64,000 nt of DNA from UBA7803 sp034522075 (lineage in GTDB: Bacteria > Pseudomonadota > Gammaproteobacteria > Pseudomonadales > Azotimanducaceae). The notes below the pieces were generated by a model that was given only the letters and a program-made list of their open reading frames with translations, searched no databases and was not told where the DNA came from. Location of the stretch: assembly GCA_034522075.1 (NCBI GenBank), contig JAXHLO010000035.1, positions 251,375 through 315,374 of the forward strand, read 5' to 3'. Below, one piece after another: positions 1 through 8,126 of the stretch. Every line of letters begins with the position of its first letter. Within the stretch, counting starts at the first letter, position 1. Position numbers and translations under genes: made by a program.

Positions 1-1
1 T

Positions 2-73
2 CTGAGCTGTATCATGATCGGTGAGATGATCGGCGAATGGCTGCGTACGCGGCCGGCGCGCTATGGGTTGTAG
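2..73 (+). CDS. C-terminal tail of a gene cut by the window edge
   Basis: A frame open from the first bases runs 23 codons to TAG at 71-73, ending in the residues WLRTRPARYGL. It has no start codon in view and is followed directly by a palindromic repeat, as expected at the end of a transcription unit. Nothing in the 23 residues identifies a family. It may equally be a chance open frame. Confidence 0.3.
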   Translation: MSCIMIGEMIGEWLRTRPARYGL

Positions 74-86
74 CAACACCCAGACC

Positions 87-126
87 GTGGGAGCGATTTC
101 CAATCGCGATCAGAGATCGCTCCCAC
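87..126. repeat. REP-like palindromic element, copy 1
   Basis: Arms GTGGGAGCGAT (87-97) and ATCGCTCCCAC (116-126) are perfect 11-base inverted repeats around a core containing TCCAATCGCGA. A second copy with the same arms and core lies at 54104-54145. The form resembles the REP elements common between genes in pseudomonads and related bacteria. It sits between the left-edge gene and the D-aminoacylase gene, outside coding sequence. Confidence 0.75.
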
Positions 127-150
127 AAATGAGAACTCAGGAGCTCCAGC

Positions 151-1644
151 ATGCTCGACCTAGCCATTCGAAACGTTCAGGTGCTCGACGGCGGCGGCGG
201 GCCGGCCCGTCCTGCCGATGTGGGAGTGCGCGACGGGCGCATCGTCGACGTGGGCGACGTGGGCAGCGCCCGTGAGGAGATCGACGGCGGCGGCCATTGT
301 CTGGCGCCCGGCTTCATCGACACCCACGCTCACGACGACGGCGCCTTCTTCCGCCATCCCGGCATGGAATTCAAACTGGCCCAGGGCGTGACCACCGTGG
401 TCAGCGGCAACTGCGGCTTCAGTGCTGTCCCCGCCGACCCGGCGCAGGATTCCGTGGCCGCCAGCGGCGGCATCCTGGCGGGTCTCGAAGGCGAGTTCAC
501 CGATCTCGACGGCTATTTCGACGCCGTGCTGACGAAGCAGCCGGCCATCAACAACCTGATGCTGGTGGGCCACAACACGGTCCGGGCCCTGGCCATGGGC
601 ATGGACAAACGCGCTCCCACCGCCGCGGAGCTGGCTGTCATGCGCGGCTATGTGGAGCAGGCCCTGGAACAGGGTGCCTGCGGGTTCTCCACCGGGCTCA
701 TCTATCGGCCGGGACGCTGGAGCGCCACCGACGAGATCATCGAGCTGGCACGCCTGGCGAAACCCTTCGATGCGCTCTACACCACCCACATGCGCAACGA
801 GGGCGACCACCTGCTGGCCGCCGTGGAAGAAACCCTGCAGATCGGCCGCACCGCCGACGTGCATGCCCATATTTCCCATCACAAGTCGGCGGGCCCGGCC
901 AACTGGGGCAAGGTGCGCGACTCTCTGGCACGGGTCGACTCGGCGCTGGCCGACGGCCAGCGGGTGAGCCTGGATGTCTACCCCTACACCGCCGGCAGCG
1001 GGCGCATGATCGAATACTTCGATCTGGAACGGCCCAACCGGGAGCTGGCGGAGGTGATCCGTATCGCCAGTTGCCCGGCCTTTCGCGAGTACGAGGGCCG
1101 TATGCTCACCGACATCGCGGCGGAACTGGGCATGGACGTCACAGACGCCGTGAAACACGTGCTGACGGCGCCGAAAGGCGATCGCACCATCTGCATTCAA
1201 TTCATCATCGACGAAGCCGACGTGGAAACCAATCTGAGCTACCGCGACATGATGGTGGGCTCCGACGGCATCCCCGACCTGCGCGGCCGCCCTCACCCGC
1301 GATTGTTCGGCACGTTTCCCCGCATTCTCGGCCGCTACGTACGCGAGCGCGGCATCCTGAGCCTCGAGGAAGCGGTGCGGCGCATGACTTCCCTCGCCGC
1401 GGCGACTTTCGGCCTGGTGAACCGCGGCCGTATCGAGCCCGGCTACTGGGCCGATCTGGTGCTGTTCGACGCCGACAAGGTAATCGACGCCGCCACCTAC
1501 GACGATCCGAAACTGCCGCCGGTGGGTATCGAGCTGGTTACCGTGAACGGCCGCATCGCCTGCCGGGACGGTGTTCACACGGCAGCCGGCAGCGGCCGCA
1601 TGCTGCGCTACCGGCGCCCGGCCTACGGGCACACGGAGTTGTGA
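151..1644 (+). CDS. D-aminoacylase / N-acyl-D-amino-acid deacylase (amidohydrolase)
   Basis: The 497-residue protein is a metal-dependent amidohydrolase of the D-aminoacylase type, which removes the acyl group from N-acyl-D-amino acids. Visible marks are the metal-binding HxH motif in FIDTHAHDDG near residue 66, the GNCGFS cysteine segment near residue 90, TTHMRNEG near residue 212 and HISHHKSAG near residue 240, all in family order. Length is typical. A GAG-rich Shine-Dalgarno segment (caggagctccagc) precedes the ATG. The stop overlaps the GTG start of the next gene by four bases, so translation is probably coupled. The exact substrate cannot be told. Confidence 0.88.
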   Translation: MLDLAIRNVQVLDGGGGPARPADVGVRDGRIVDVGDVGSAREEIDGGGHCLAPGFIDTHAHDDGAFFRHPGMEFKLAQGVTTVVSGNCGFSAVPADPAQDSVAASGGILAGLEGEFTDLDGYFDAVLTKQPAINNLMLVGHNTVRALAMGMDKRAPTAAELAVMRGYVEQALEQGACGFSTGLIYRPGRWSATDEIIELARLAKPFDALYTTHMRNEGDHLLAAVEETLQIGRTADVHAHISHHKSAGPANWGKVRDSLARVDSALADGQRVSLDVYPYTAGSGRMIEYFDLERPNRELAEVIRIASCPAFREYEGRMLTDIAAELGMDVTDAVKHVLTAPKGDRTICIQFIIDEADVETNLSYRDMMVGSDGIPDLRGRPHPRLFGTFPRILGRYVRERGILSLEEAVRRMTSLAAATFGLVNRGRIEPGYWADLVLFDADKVIDAATYDDPKLPPVGIELVTVNGRIACRDGVHTAAGSGRMLRYRRPAYGHTEL

Positions 1645-2081
1645 AGCGCGACATCGTCATCTTCGATCTGGACGGCACCCTGGCGGACATCGCGCACCGC
1701 CGCCACCTGGTGCGCGGCCGGCCGAAGCGCTGGCAGGCCTTCTTCGAGGCGTGTGTGAACGATCAACCCAACGCGCCCGTGATCGCCGCCTATCAGGCCT
1801 TCCGCCACGCCCCGCTACCCTACGAGCTGTGGATCTTCTCCGGGCGTTCCGACATCGTGCGGCCGCAGACCGAGCGCTGGATCGAGACCCACGTCGGGCC
1901 CTGGGACCATCTGCTCATGCGCCGCGACGGCGACCACACGGCGGACGAGGAACTCAAGCGCAACTGGGTGGAGCCCATCCGTCACCGGGTGCTGTGTGTG
2001 TTCGACGACCGCGACAAGGTCGTGAACATGTGGCGGGCGCTGGGCATCGCCTGCTTTCAGGTGGCCGAGGGGAACTTCTAG
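1641..2081 (+). CDS. HAD-family phosphatase, polynucleotide kinase 3'-phosphatase type
   Basis: A 146-residue protein starting at GTG 1641, inside the end of the upstream gene (GTGA overlap). The HAD nucleophile motif is FDLDGTLADIAHRRHLV near residue 8, and the last motif is FDDRDKVVNMWR followed by CFQVAEGNF. This pairing is the hallmark of the phosphatase domain of T4-type polynucleotide kinase. No kinase P-loop domain is attached, so it is a stand-alone phosphatase. The likely substrate is a nucleic-acid 3'-phosphate or a small phosphomonoester. The link to the upstream aminoacylase is positional only. Confidence 0.8.
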   Translation: MKRDIVIFDLDGTLADIAHRRHLVRGRPKRWQAFFEACVNDQPNAPVIAAYQAFRHAPLPYELWIFSGRSDIVRPQTERWIETHVGPWDHLLMRRDGDHTADEELKRNWVEPIRHRVLCVFDDRDKVVNMWRALGIACFQVAEGNF

Positions 2082-2090
2082 CGGCCGCGC

Positions 2091-2633
2091 CTACAGATCT
2101 TTCAGCGAGCGCCCGGTGTTGGCCTGAATGGTGTCCACATTCCACAGGTCGGCGAACTTGAACGACCGCGGGCAGTGGAAATAGGCTTCGTCCACGCTGA
2201 GCAGAATGCCCTGAATGAGGCCCGTGTTCTCGTCGGTAAAACTCACCTCCGGCTCGAGGTCCATGGCGGCAAGCTCGTCCGGTTCCACCACCCGCACCCG
2301 GCCGTTGACCCGCACCGTCACCTCCATGCCCGGGATCATGAACACGAAGCCGGCTTTGGGGTTGGACTCGAAGTTCTGGAAACTCTGAAACAGCCGGTTG
2401 CCGCCCACGTCGGGAATCAGCAGGTGCCGGTCATCGACGATCTTGATGAAGCCCGGCCGGCCGCCCTTGGGCGACGCATCGCAGTCGCCGTCGGCGCTGC
2501 TCGACGCCATGACGGCAAACGGTGCGTTGCGGATGAAGGCCTGGACATAGGGTTCCAGGTGATCTTTGACCTTCTTCGCCGCCGCCGGGTGCGCCCCGCC
2601 CAGTTCATCGCGCAACGCATCGATTCGACTCAC
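2091..2633 (-). CDS. pyridoxamine 5'-phosphate oxidase family FMN-binding protein
   Basis: A 180-residue split-barrel flavoprotein. The PPOX pattern is clear: SSSADGDCDASPKGGRPGF (residues about 44-62), then the LLIPD strand, the GNRLFQSFQN helix and FMIPGMEVTVRVNGRVRVV. This matches the subfamily of about 200 residues that carries an N-terminal helix and is often called MSMEG_1061-like. Substrate unknown; such proteins reduce diverse small molecules with FMN or F420. It converges with the HAD phosphatase gene nine bases away. Confidence 0.82.
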   Translation of the reverse strand: MSRIDALRDELGGAHPAAAKKVKDHLEPYVQAFIRNAPFAVMASSSADGDCDASPKGGRPGFIKIVDDRHLLIPDVGGNRLFQSFQNFESNPKAGFVFMIPGMEVTVRVNGRVRVVEPDELAAMDLEPEVSFTDENTGLIQGILLSVDEAYFHCPRSFKFADLWNVDTIQANTGRSLKDL

Positions 2634-2721
2634 TACACACCTCCGGATCAGCAGACATCGAGGATACCCGGATCCCGGGCCGCGATCATCCGCCGCGCCG
2701 GGCCGCCGGCGGGTGGCACGT

Positions 2722-3612
2722 TCAGTCGAAACCGCCCAGGTGCTTGTGCAGCGCCTGAACCAGGCGCCGGGTCACCCCGGTCAGCAGCATGAGCTCGGCA
2801 TCGAGGCGCGCCAGCGGATCCTCGCCGGCGTGATCTTCGGCCTCATCCATGCCCTGCAGGCGCAGCTTGCGCACTACCGCATCCTGATCCAGCACCAGGC
2901 TGGCGGTGTCGTCGAACACCATGCCGAGCCGGGTCAGCTTCAGGCCGTTGCGCACGTGACGGCGCACGTCCTCATCGGCCAGGTCGATGTCCAGCCAGCT
3001 CACCGTGGCAGCGCCGGCCGCCGGGTCCTGCATGCGGCACTCCCGGCCGGGCTGGAACACGCGCGGGCCGTCGCCGAGAAATACCCGGTGAATGAGCGTT
3101 CCCGCCGGCTGCTTGAATTTGAGCGGTGTGACCTGAAGGCTGCCCAGCGCATCGCGCAGCTTGTCGAGAAAGCGCTCCGCCTGGGCCTCCGCGGCCGTAT
3201 CGATGCCGATGAGGCGGTCCTGCAGCAGGCAGAAGCCGCGTACCCGTTCCGACTTGAGCAGCGCCCGCGGCATCAACTCGGCGTGGATCTCGTCTTTGAG
3301 CTGACGCTTTTCCCGGCGGCTCGGATCCCGGTCCATGCGCGCCCGGAAGTCGGCCTCCCGCTCCTCGAGGGCCTCGTTGACCGCCGCCGCCGGCAGCAGC
3401 CGGGTCTGGCTGCGCAGCCGCATCAGGTCGGCACCGCCCACACGCCGGCACAGGGGGTCGGCGTCGTCGCCGGTGGGTGCCTCGAAGCCGGAGCTGCGCT
3501 CGGTATAGGAACCGCAGGGGGTGAAAGCGGCTTCCTCCAGCTTGGCGGATAGGGCGGCTTCGGAGTCGGGCCAGTCGCCGTGCAGGCGGTAGAGACGCAG
3601 GTTTCTGAACAT
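2722..3612 (-). CDS. rdgC: recombination-associated protein RdgC
   Basis: A 296-residue protein matching RdgC along its length: N-terminal MFRNLRLYRL, the middle EKRQLKDEIHAELMPRAL segment, and LIGIDTAAEAQAERFLDKLR. RdgC forms a ring-shaped dimer around duplex DNA and restrains RecA and replication-linked recombination. It is largely limited to beta- and gammaproteobacteria, which helps place the host. The gene stands alone on the reverse strand, with the toxin-antitoxin promoter diverging on the other side. Confidence 0.93.
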   Translation of the reverse strand: MFRNLRLYRLHGDWPDSEAALSAKLEEAAFTPCGSYTERSSGFEAPTGDDADPLCRRVGGADLMRLRSQTRLLPAAAVNEALEEREADFRARMDRDPSRREKRQLKDEIHAELMPRALLKSERVRGFCLLQDRLIGIDTAAEAQAERFLDKLRDALGSLQVTPLKFKQPAGTLIHRVFLGDGPRVFQPGRECRMQDPAAGAATVSWLDIDLADEDVRRHVRNGLKLTRLGMVFDDTASLVLDQDAVVRKLRLQGMDEAEDHAGEDPLARLDAELMLLTGVTRRLVQALHKHLGGFD

Positions 3613-3728
3613 GAACAGCCAGGGTGTCAGGAAAGGAGCGGCGCATTATCCGCATGGAACCGGAGCCTGTCACGGCGCCAGAGAGTATCTTCCAATTCAG
3701 GCTCGTGTGTTGCTGGAAGACGCTCAGG

Positions 3729-3756
3729 TTTGCGTACCGTATAGCCCTGCTATACA
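3729..3756 (+). promoter_or_regulatory. higBA promoter with overlapping palindromic operator
   Basis: A perfect inverted repeat, GTATAG-ccctg-CTATAC, lies at 3739-3755. Its right arm is part of a TATACA -10 box (3751-3756), with a TTTGCG -35-like box at 3729-3734 and a 16-base spacer. HigA and HigBA repressors bind palindromes of this form (TATAG-N-CTATA), so autoregulation by the antitoxin is the natural reading. The toxin ATG follows 11 bases after the palindrome. Confidence 0.75.
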
Positions 3757-3766
3757 CTTTCAGACC

Positions 3767-4048
3767 ATGATCCGTTCGTTCCGCCATAAGGGGTTAGAGC
3801 GATTCTTCGAAAAAGGCGTGACGAGCGGCATTCAGGCGAAGCACGCCAAACGATTGCGCCTTCAGCTTGGCGCCTTGAATCGCGCTACCAGCCCAAACGA
3901 TATGGGCGCGCCGGGGTGGCGGCTGCATCCGCTTAAGGGCCGCCTGAAGGGCCATTGGGCGGTCTGGGTCGACAGCCACTGGCGACTCACATTCATGTTC
4001 GACGACGATGGCGATGCCGTCCTGGTGGACTATCAGCAATATCATTGA
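3767..4048 (+). CDS. higB: HigB-type toxin (RelE/ParE superfamily)
   Basis: The 93-residue protein begins MIRSFRHKGLERFF, has the GAPGWRLHPLKG centre and ends WRLTFMFDDDGDAVLVDYQQYH. This is the full HigB plasmid-maintenance killer pattern. HigB is a ribosome-dependent mRNA interferase. The ATG at 3767 is preferred over upstream in-frame starts because it follows the operator and gives the family's usual length. The antitoxin gene follows 10 bases downstream, in the toxin-first order characteristic of higBA. Confidence 0.93.
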   Translation: MIRSFRHKGLERFFEKGVTSGIQAKHAKRLRLQLGALNRATSPNDMGAPGWRLHPLKGRLKGHWAVWVDSHWRLTFMFDDDGDAVLVDYQQYH

Positions 4049-4058
4049 GGTGGATTCG

Positions 4059-4340
4059 ATGAAGATGCATAACCCTCCGCACCCCGGCGAGGTTCTGAGT
4101 GAGTGGCTTGCCGACATCAGCGTCACCGAGGCTGCGCGGCGGCTGGGCGTCACCCGCGCAACGCTGTCTCGCATAATCAACGGTTCGGCCGGTATCAGCG
4201 CAGAGATGGATCTGCGGCTGTCCAAGGCGCTCGGCACCACGCCCGGCATGTGGCATGGCATGCAGTGCGACTATGACATGTGGCAGGCACAGCGACGCTT
4301 CCGGGGGAAGGTGGAGCGCATCACGGCAGAGGCCTCCTGA
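4059..4340 (+). CDS. higA: HigA-type antitoxin, XRE helix-turn-helix
   Basis: A 93-residue protein with the HigA signature NPPHPGEVLSEWL followed by the helix-turn-helix VTEAARRLGVTRATLSRIING (residues about 22-42). The C-terminal helix YDMWQAQRRF is the usual toxin-contacting end. A GAGGTGG Shine-Dalgarno lies just before ATG 4059. It should neutralise HigB and repress the promoter at the 3739 palindrome. Both genes look intact. Confidence 0.93.
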   Translation: MKMHNPPHPGEVLSEWLADISVTEAARRLGVTRATLSRIINGSAGISAEMDLRLSKALGTTPGMWHGMQCDYDMWQAQRRFRGKVERITAEAS

Positions 4341-4440
4341 GCCGACGATTGTCCCTCGTAGAGAATCGCCCCTCAGGCTTCCGGGGTCGCGCCGGCAAGC
4401 GTATGCTCCGCCGTGTACCTGTCTCCAAGGGACACCTTAC

Positions 4441-6174
4441 ATGAACCATTCCACCCCGTTTCTCTGGTTTACCGCGGTTGTGCTGTCCGCTTTCGCTCTC
4501 CTGACCGGCTGCTCACAGGAGGCCCCGGATTCATCCGCCGACACCGCCTCATCGGCACAGACGGCTGAGGCGCTGGACGCGCCGCGGGCCGCCGCCGAAG
4601 CCGGCTGGCGGCAGCCCCTGTTCGAGGGTCTGGGCGATCTGCACATTCCCATAACCACGTCATCACCAACGGCCCAGCAGTATTTCGATCAGGGTCTGAG
4701 CCTGGCTTTCGCCTTCAACCATGCCGCCGCCGATTTCGCCTTCAACGAAGCGGCCCTGCACGACCCGGACTGTGCCATGTGCTACTGGGGCAGTGCGCTG
4801 GTCCTGGGGCCCAACGTCAACGCCGCCATGGACCCGGGCAATGCCGAGCGCGCCTACAGCCTGGCGACTCGCGCCGCCGAACTGGCGGCCGGCACGACGG
4901 CAAAAGAGCAGGCACTCACCGCCGCCCTGGTCGAGCGTTACGCCCCCACAGCACCGGAGGATCGCACGGCACTGGATGAAGCTTACGCCGACGCCATGCG
5001 CGCCATTGCTGCCCGCTACCCCGACGACCCGGACGTGCAGGCCCTCACCGCCGAGGCCCTGATGGATCTGCACCCCTGGGACTTCTGGCTGGCCGACGGC
5101 GAGGAGCGGCCGTGGACGGCGGAGATCATCGACACCCTGGAACGGGCCCTGGCTCTCGATGAGAACCACGCCGGCGCCATACACCTCTACATTCACGCCG
5201 TGGAGCAATCCAGCGATGCCCACCGCGCGGAACCCTATGCAGACAAGCTGGCCGACCTGGCCCCGGCTGCTGGCCACCTGGTGCACATGCCGGCGCACAT
5301 CTACATCCGTGTCGGCCGTTATCACGACGCCACCCTGAACAATATGAAAGCCACCGACGCCGATGCCGCATTCGTGCAGGCCTGCCGCTCCAACAGCCCC
5401 ATCTATCTGGCCGGCTACATTCCCCACAACTGGCATTTCGGTTGGATCACGGCTGCCATCGAGGGCTGGAGCGAGCAGGCCTTCCGCATGGCCGAGGGCA
5501 CTGCCGAGCGCCTGACGCCGGAGCTGTTGCGGGCGCCGGGCATGGCGGTGGCGCAGCACTTCCTCATGCAGCCCGCCTATGCCCAGGTGCGTTTCGGCGC
5601 CTGGGACGACATCCTGCAAAGTCCGGAGCCCGACGCCGACCTGCTCTATGCCCGGGGCGTGTGGCACTACGCCCGCGGCCGCGCCTTCCTCGGCAAGGGG
5701 GACTCGGAGGCCGCCGCGGCTGAAGCCGACAAGCTGGCGGCCCTGCGCGCCGACCCCGGCATGGCGGACATGACGTTCTTCGAGCGCGGCAGCGGTGATG
5801 CGCTGCTGGCCATCGCCGAACTGGTTCTGCTGGGCGAGATGGACGCCGCCGAAGGCAATCTGGACGAGGCCATCGCCAGGCTGGAAGAGGCCGTGGTCCT
5901 GGAAGACGCCCTGCCCTACAACGAGCCGCCGGACTGGTACTACCCCGCGCGTCACTCACTGGGTGTGCTGCAACTGGCCGCCGGCGATGCCGCCGCAGCC
6001 GAGCAGACCTACCGCGAGGATCTGGCCATCATGCCGGAGAACGGCTGGGCGCTGATCGGTCTGGAGCAGGCGTTGCGGGCCGGGGGCGATGACGAAGCGG
6101 CCGACGCGGTTCGCGGGCGCTTCGAAACGGCCTGGCAGCATGCCGACATGGAGATATCCGCATCGCGAATCTGA
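4441..6174 (+). CDS. TPR-containing outer-membrane/periplasmic lipoprotein
   Basis: A 577-residue protein with a signal peptide and lipobox LLTGC (Cys near residue 23), so it is probably lipidated and held at a membrane facing the periplasm. After a low-complexity Ala/Ser linker come several helical repeats of TPR type: QYFDQGLSLAFAFNHAAADFAFNEA, the ALALDENHAGAIHLYIHAVE segment, and a C-terminal NLDEAIARLEEAVVLED pair. The CAMCYWG and HMPAHIYIRVGRY motifs recur in large uncharacterised TPR proteins of proteobacteria. Function unknown; likely a scaffold. The ATG follows a short gap after higA. Confidence 0.75.
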   Translation: MNHSTPFLWFTAVVLSAFALLTGCSQEAPDSSADTASSAQTAEALDAPRAAAEAGWRQPLFEGLGDLHIPITTSSPTAQQYFDQGLSLAFAFNHAAADFAFNEAALHDPDCAMCYWGSALVLGPNVNAAMDPGNAERAYSLATRAAELAAGTTAKEQALTAALVERYAPTAPEDRTALDEAYADAMRAIAARYPDDPDVQALTAEALMDLHPWDFWLADGEERPWTAEIIDTLERALALDENHAGAIHLYIHAVEQSSDAHRAEPYADKLADLAPAAGHLVHMPAHIYIRVGRYHDATLNNMKATDADAAFVQACRSNSPIYLAGYIPHNWHFGWITAAIEGWSEQAFRMAEGTAERLTPELLRAPGMAVAQHFLMQPAYAQVRFGAWDDILQSPEPDADLLYARGVWHYARGRAFLGKGDSEAAAAEADKLAALRADPGMADMTFFERGSGDALLAIAELVLLGEMDAAEGNLDEAIARLEEAVVLEDALPYNEPPDWYYPARHSLGVLQLAAGDAAAAEQTYREDLAIMPENGWALIGLEQALRAGGDDEAADAVRGRFETAWQHADMEISASRI

Positions 6175-6209
6175 ACGCCCAAGGCGCACTCAACAGACCA
6201 GGAGAACGT

Positions 6210-6581
6210 GTGATTCGATTCAGTAGGATATGGTTACTGGCCGGGCTGCTCGCCAGTTCCCCGGTGTGGGCATTCGAATGCTCGGACGACGAAGTGGGCT
6301 ACATCGCCACCTTCAAAGTGAAGGAGGGCAAGGAGGCCGAGTTCGAGGACCTGGTGGTGGACCTCACCGACAAGGTGCGCGAGCGTGAACCAGGCGTGGT
6401 CTTCTATGCCCCCTATCGCGACGAAGAAGCTGGCGTCTATCACTTCATGGAACGCTACGAAGACGCCGCGGCGCGGGAAGCGCACGCCAAAGCCGACGAC
6501 ATCCGCGCCATCTTCGGCCAGGTAATGCCCTTGCTGCGCGAGCCGCTCGACGTACGGCGAGTCAGTGCCCTGTGTCCGTAG
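6210..6581 (+). CDS. exported ABM-fold protein (putative quinol monooxygenase family)
   Basis: A 123-residue protein starting at GTG 6210, with a signal peptide (LLAGLLASSPVWA, cleavage near residue 21). The mature part has the antibiotic-biosynthesis-monooxygenase fold: GYIATFKVKEGKEAEFEDLV, then REPGVVFYAPYRDEEAGVYHFMERYED. Related proteins act on quinols or polyketides or bind haem, and an exported version is less common. It follows the TPR lipoprotein by 35 bases and may be co-transcribed. Its last 20 bases overlap the end of the convergent FAH gene. Confidence 0.7.
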   Translation: MIRFSRIWLLAGLLASSPVWAFECSDDEVGYIATFKVKEGKEAEFEDLVVDLTDKVREREPGVVFYAPYRDEEAGVYHFMERYEDAAAREAHAKADDIRAIFGQVMPLLREPLDVRRVSALCP

Positions 6582-7584
6582 CCGCCGCCACCCGCTGATC
6601 GATGGCGCCAAAGATGCTCTGACCGGCCCGGTCGCGCATTTCCATGCGTACCCGGTCGCCGAAACGCATGAACGGCGTTTGCGGCTCGCCGCGGCGCAGG
6701 GTTTCCAGGGTACGCAGCTCCGCGATACACGAATAACCCAGCCCGCCGTCGGCGATGGCGCTGCCGTGGTCGGTGCCCTGCCGGTTGGACACGGTACCGG
6801 AGCCGATGATGGTCCCGGCGCCCAGGTTGCGGGTCCGGCAGGCATGGGTGATGAGGTCGGCGAAACTGAAAGTCATGTCTTCCCCGGCTTCCGGCCGGCC
6901 GAACGGTTCTCCGTTATAGAAGGTGAGCAGCGGCAGGTGCACGCGGCCGTCGCGCCAAGCCTCGCCGAGTTCGTCCGGGGTGGCGGCCACCGGTGAGAAG
7001 CTGGTGGCCGGCTTCGACTGATAGAAACCGAAGCCCTTCTCCAACTCGCCGGGGATGAGCCCGCGCAGCGAGACGTCGTTGGCCAGCAGCACCAGCTTGA
7101 CGTGCTGCAAGGCTTCCTCCGCCGGCGTGCCCATGGGCACGTCGTCGGTGATCACCGCCACCTCGCCTTCGAAATCGATACCCCAGGCTTCGGACCCCAG
7201 CCGCACGTCGTCGCGGGGGCCGATGAAGTCATCGGAGCCGCCCTGGTAGATCAGCGGTTCCTGCCAGAAGGATTCCGGCATGGCAGCGCCGCGGGCGCGC
7301 CGCACCAGCTCCACATGGTTGACGTAGGCACTGCCGTCGGCCCACTGGAAAGCGCGGGGTAATGGCGCAGCGCAGGCGGCTTCTTCGAAACGCACCGCAC
7401 CGGCTGCCGAACCGGCTTCGAGCTGTTCAGCGACGGCCTGCAGACGCAGCCGCACCTCGGACCAGCCGTCCAGCGCCTGCTGCAGCGTGGCCGCAACGTC
7501 CTGCACCACGACGGCCCAGCGCAGATCCCGGGAGACCACCGCCAGGCGGCCGTCCCGCCCGCCTTTGAGGCTCGCCAGTTTCAT
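6562..7584 (-). CDS. fumarylacetoacetate hydrolase family protein
   Basis: A 340-residue FAH-superfamily hydrolase. Motifs include YQGGSDDFIGPRDDV, WGIDFEGEVAVITDD (metal-binding acidic residues), LLANDVSLRG, YQSKPATSFSPVA and GAGTIIGSGTVSNR. It resembles the bacterial form about 330 residues long found in homogentisate gene sets, where FAH cleaves fumarylacetoacetate to fumarate and acetoacetate. It is last in the hpd-VOC-FAH operon and overlaps the VOC gene by four bases (ATGA). Operon context supports a role in tyrosine breakdown. Confidence 0.85.
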   Translation of the reverse strand: MKLASLKGGRDGRLAVVSRDLRWAVVVQDVAATLQQALDGWSEVRLRLQAVAEQLEAGSAAGAVRFEEAACAAPLPRAFQWADGSAYVNHVELVRRARGAAMPESFWQEPLIYQGGSDDFIGPRDDVRLGSEAWGIDFEGEVAVITDDVPMGTPAEEALQHVKLVLLANDVSLRGLIPGELEKGFGFYQSKPATSFSPVAATPDELGEAWRDGRVHLPLLTFYNGEPFGRPEAGEDMTFSFADLITHACRTRNLGAGTIIGSGTVSNRQGTDHGSAIADGGLGYSCIAELRTLETLRRGEPQTPFMRFGDRVRMEMRDRAGQSIFGAIDQRVAAATDTGH

Positions 7585-8126
7585 GTGTCGCTGCCGGACA
7601 TCTCCCGTTCATGCAGCCAGGCGGCATGCTGCGGGGCCCGCTTGGTGCGGCTCCATTCCTCGAGCATGGCCGGGGCGACCTCGTGCAGGCGCCGCATGTC
7701 TTCCTCGGAACCGGTATTGGCGGCCAGTTCCACCCGATGGCCGTTGGGGTCGAAGAAGTAGATGGATTCGAAGATGCCATGGTTCACTGGGCCCACCACT
7801 TCCAGACCGGCCTGCTCCGCCTTGGCCTTCGCTGCGTTGAGCGCATCCATGGATTCCACCTCGAAGGCGATGTGCTGAACCCATTCTGGAGTATTTGCGT
7901 CCCGCCCCATGGGCGGCGAATTCGGCAGCTCGAAGAAGGCCAGCACGTTGCCCATGCCGGCATCGAGAAACACGTGCATGTACGGGTCCGGCTCTTTGGT
8001 GGACGGCACGCGGTCTTCGGCGATGGCCAGCACGAAATCCATGCCCAGCAGGTTCTGATAGAACTCCACCGTCTCCTTGGCATCGTTGCAGCGGTAGGCC
8101 ACATGGTGAATGCGTTTCAGGTTCAT
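7581..8126 (-). CDS. VOC-family (glyoxalase/extradiol dioxygenase fold) protein
   Basis: A 181-residue vicinal-oxygen-chelate protein: MNLKRIHHVAYRCNDAKETVEFY gives the first metal histidine, WVQHIAFEVES the second, and HRVELAANT supplies the acidic ligand. It begins inside the stop of hpd and ends over the FAH start, both four-base overlaps, so the three are translated as a unit. Proteins like this occur beside hpd in other proteobacteria. It could be an isomerase or dioxygenase of the homogentisate branch. Activity cannot be inferred from sequence alone. Confidence 0.75.
   Translation of the reverse strand: MNLKRIHHVAYRCNDAKETVEFYQNLLGMDFVLAIAEDRVPSTKEPDPYMHVFLDAGMGNVLAFFELPNSPPMGRDANTPEWVQHIAFEVESMDALNAAKAKAEQAGLEVVGPVNHGIFESIYFFDPNGHRVELAANTGSEEDMRRLHEVAPAMLEEWSRTKRAPQHAAWLHEREMSGSDT

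Noticed and set aside
160..1632. Long reverse-strand open frame opposite the D-aminoacylase
   Set aside because: Lies wholly over a clear amidohydrolase; composition is rich in Arg, Ala, His and Gly with no family motif, as expected from a GC-rich antisense frame.
4663..5955. A 430-codon reverse frame within the TPR lipoprotein gene
   Set aside because: Antisense shadow; no start context or motifs, and the forward gene has a lipobox and repeats.
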